Shown here piece by piece: positions 5,029-5,097 of a DNA stretch of 5,097 nucleotides. A program made the position numbers and the translations under genes. Under the pieces are notes generated by a model, which was not told the origin of the DNA, searched no databases, and saw only the letters and a list, made by a program, of their open reading frames with translations. Every line of letters begins with the position of its first letter. The first letter of the stretch is position 1. This DNA is from Pseudomonadota bacterium (GTDB taxonomy: Bacteria; Pseudomonadota; Alphaproteobacteria; UBA828; JAPUJA01), in the NCBI GenBank assembly GCA_027296525.1, contig JAPUJA010000126.1, positions 1 to 5,097 of the forward strand. The letters are read 5' to 3'.

Positions 5029-5097
5029 AAGCGTGTCGCCTTATGGATGTGCCAAGTCTTGATGCGGACTGACGTTCCGAGTGGTACAAACCTTGGC

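Noticed and set aside
5080..5097. Weak similarity of the right window edge (GGTACAAACCTTGGC) to the tRNA T arm, as a possible second att site
   Set aside because: Only about 11 of 15 bases match, with no tRNA structure and at the very edge. This is not enough to call a repeat.
5029..5097. Last 69 bases of the window
   Set aside because: Short open stretches exist on both strands but nothing is long or distinctive enough to call a gene, repeat or signal.

Overview
The window looks like a GC-rich alphaproteobacterial chromosome, probably of the Rhodospirillales/Hyphomicrobiales type. I infer this from the strongly G/C-ending codons, the sfsA-map-radC cluster beside a stand-alone CinA-type molybdopterin-binding-domain protein, and the subtype of IS6 transposase. 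No species-level call is possible from the sequence alone.

Layout, left to right. Bases 1-114 are foreign, AT-richer DNA (about 48% GC) that replaces the end of radC. Bases 115-2257 hold a minus-strand cluster, sfsA > map > radC. The map stop and radC GTG start overlap by 4 nt, and radC breaks right after the His-Asn-His of its JAMM motif. A 16-bp perfect tandem duplication covers the sfsA stop codon. Bases 2258-2402 are a divergent intergenic region with 17-bp G/C-rich tandem repeats and a plausible sigma-70 promoter. Bases 2403-3170 encode the plus-strand CinA N-domain-like protein. A 110-bp MITE-like element (3171-3280) sits exactly in the CTAG that contains that gene's TAG stop. It is followed by a hairpin-forming spacer and a complete tRNA-Leu(UAA) with encoded CCA (3391-3477).

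From 3478 rightwards the DNA is accessory. There is a short AT-richer stretch with a TGTGTAAT direct repeat, then the C-terminal half of a tyrosine integrase pointing at the tRNA, cut by a complete IS6-family insertion sequence (4003-4812). Right of the IS is an unrelated open frame with no detectable start, not the missing half of the integrase. The IS has no matching 8-bp target duplication. This fits an integrative element that used the tRNA-Leu 3' end and was later rearranged by IS6.

The housekeeping genes act separately: Map removes N-terminal methionine, SfsA is a nuclease-fold protein of uncertain role, RadC is a JAMM-fold protein, and the CinA-like protein binds a pterin or nucleotide. 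They share a neighbourhood, not a pathway. The main story is a roughly 3.4-kb block of ordinary chromosome with mobile-element scars at both ends and one inside. I do not see a convincing undescribed multi-gene system.
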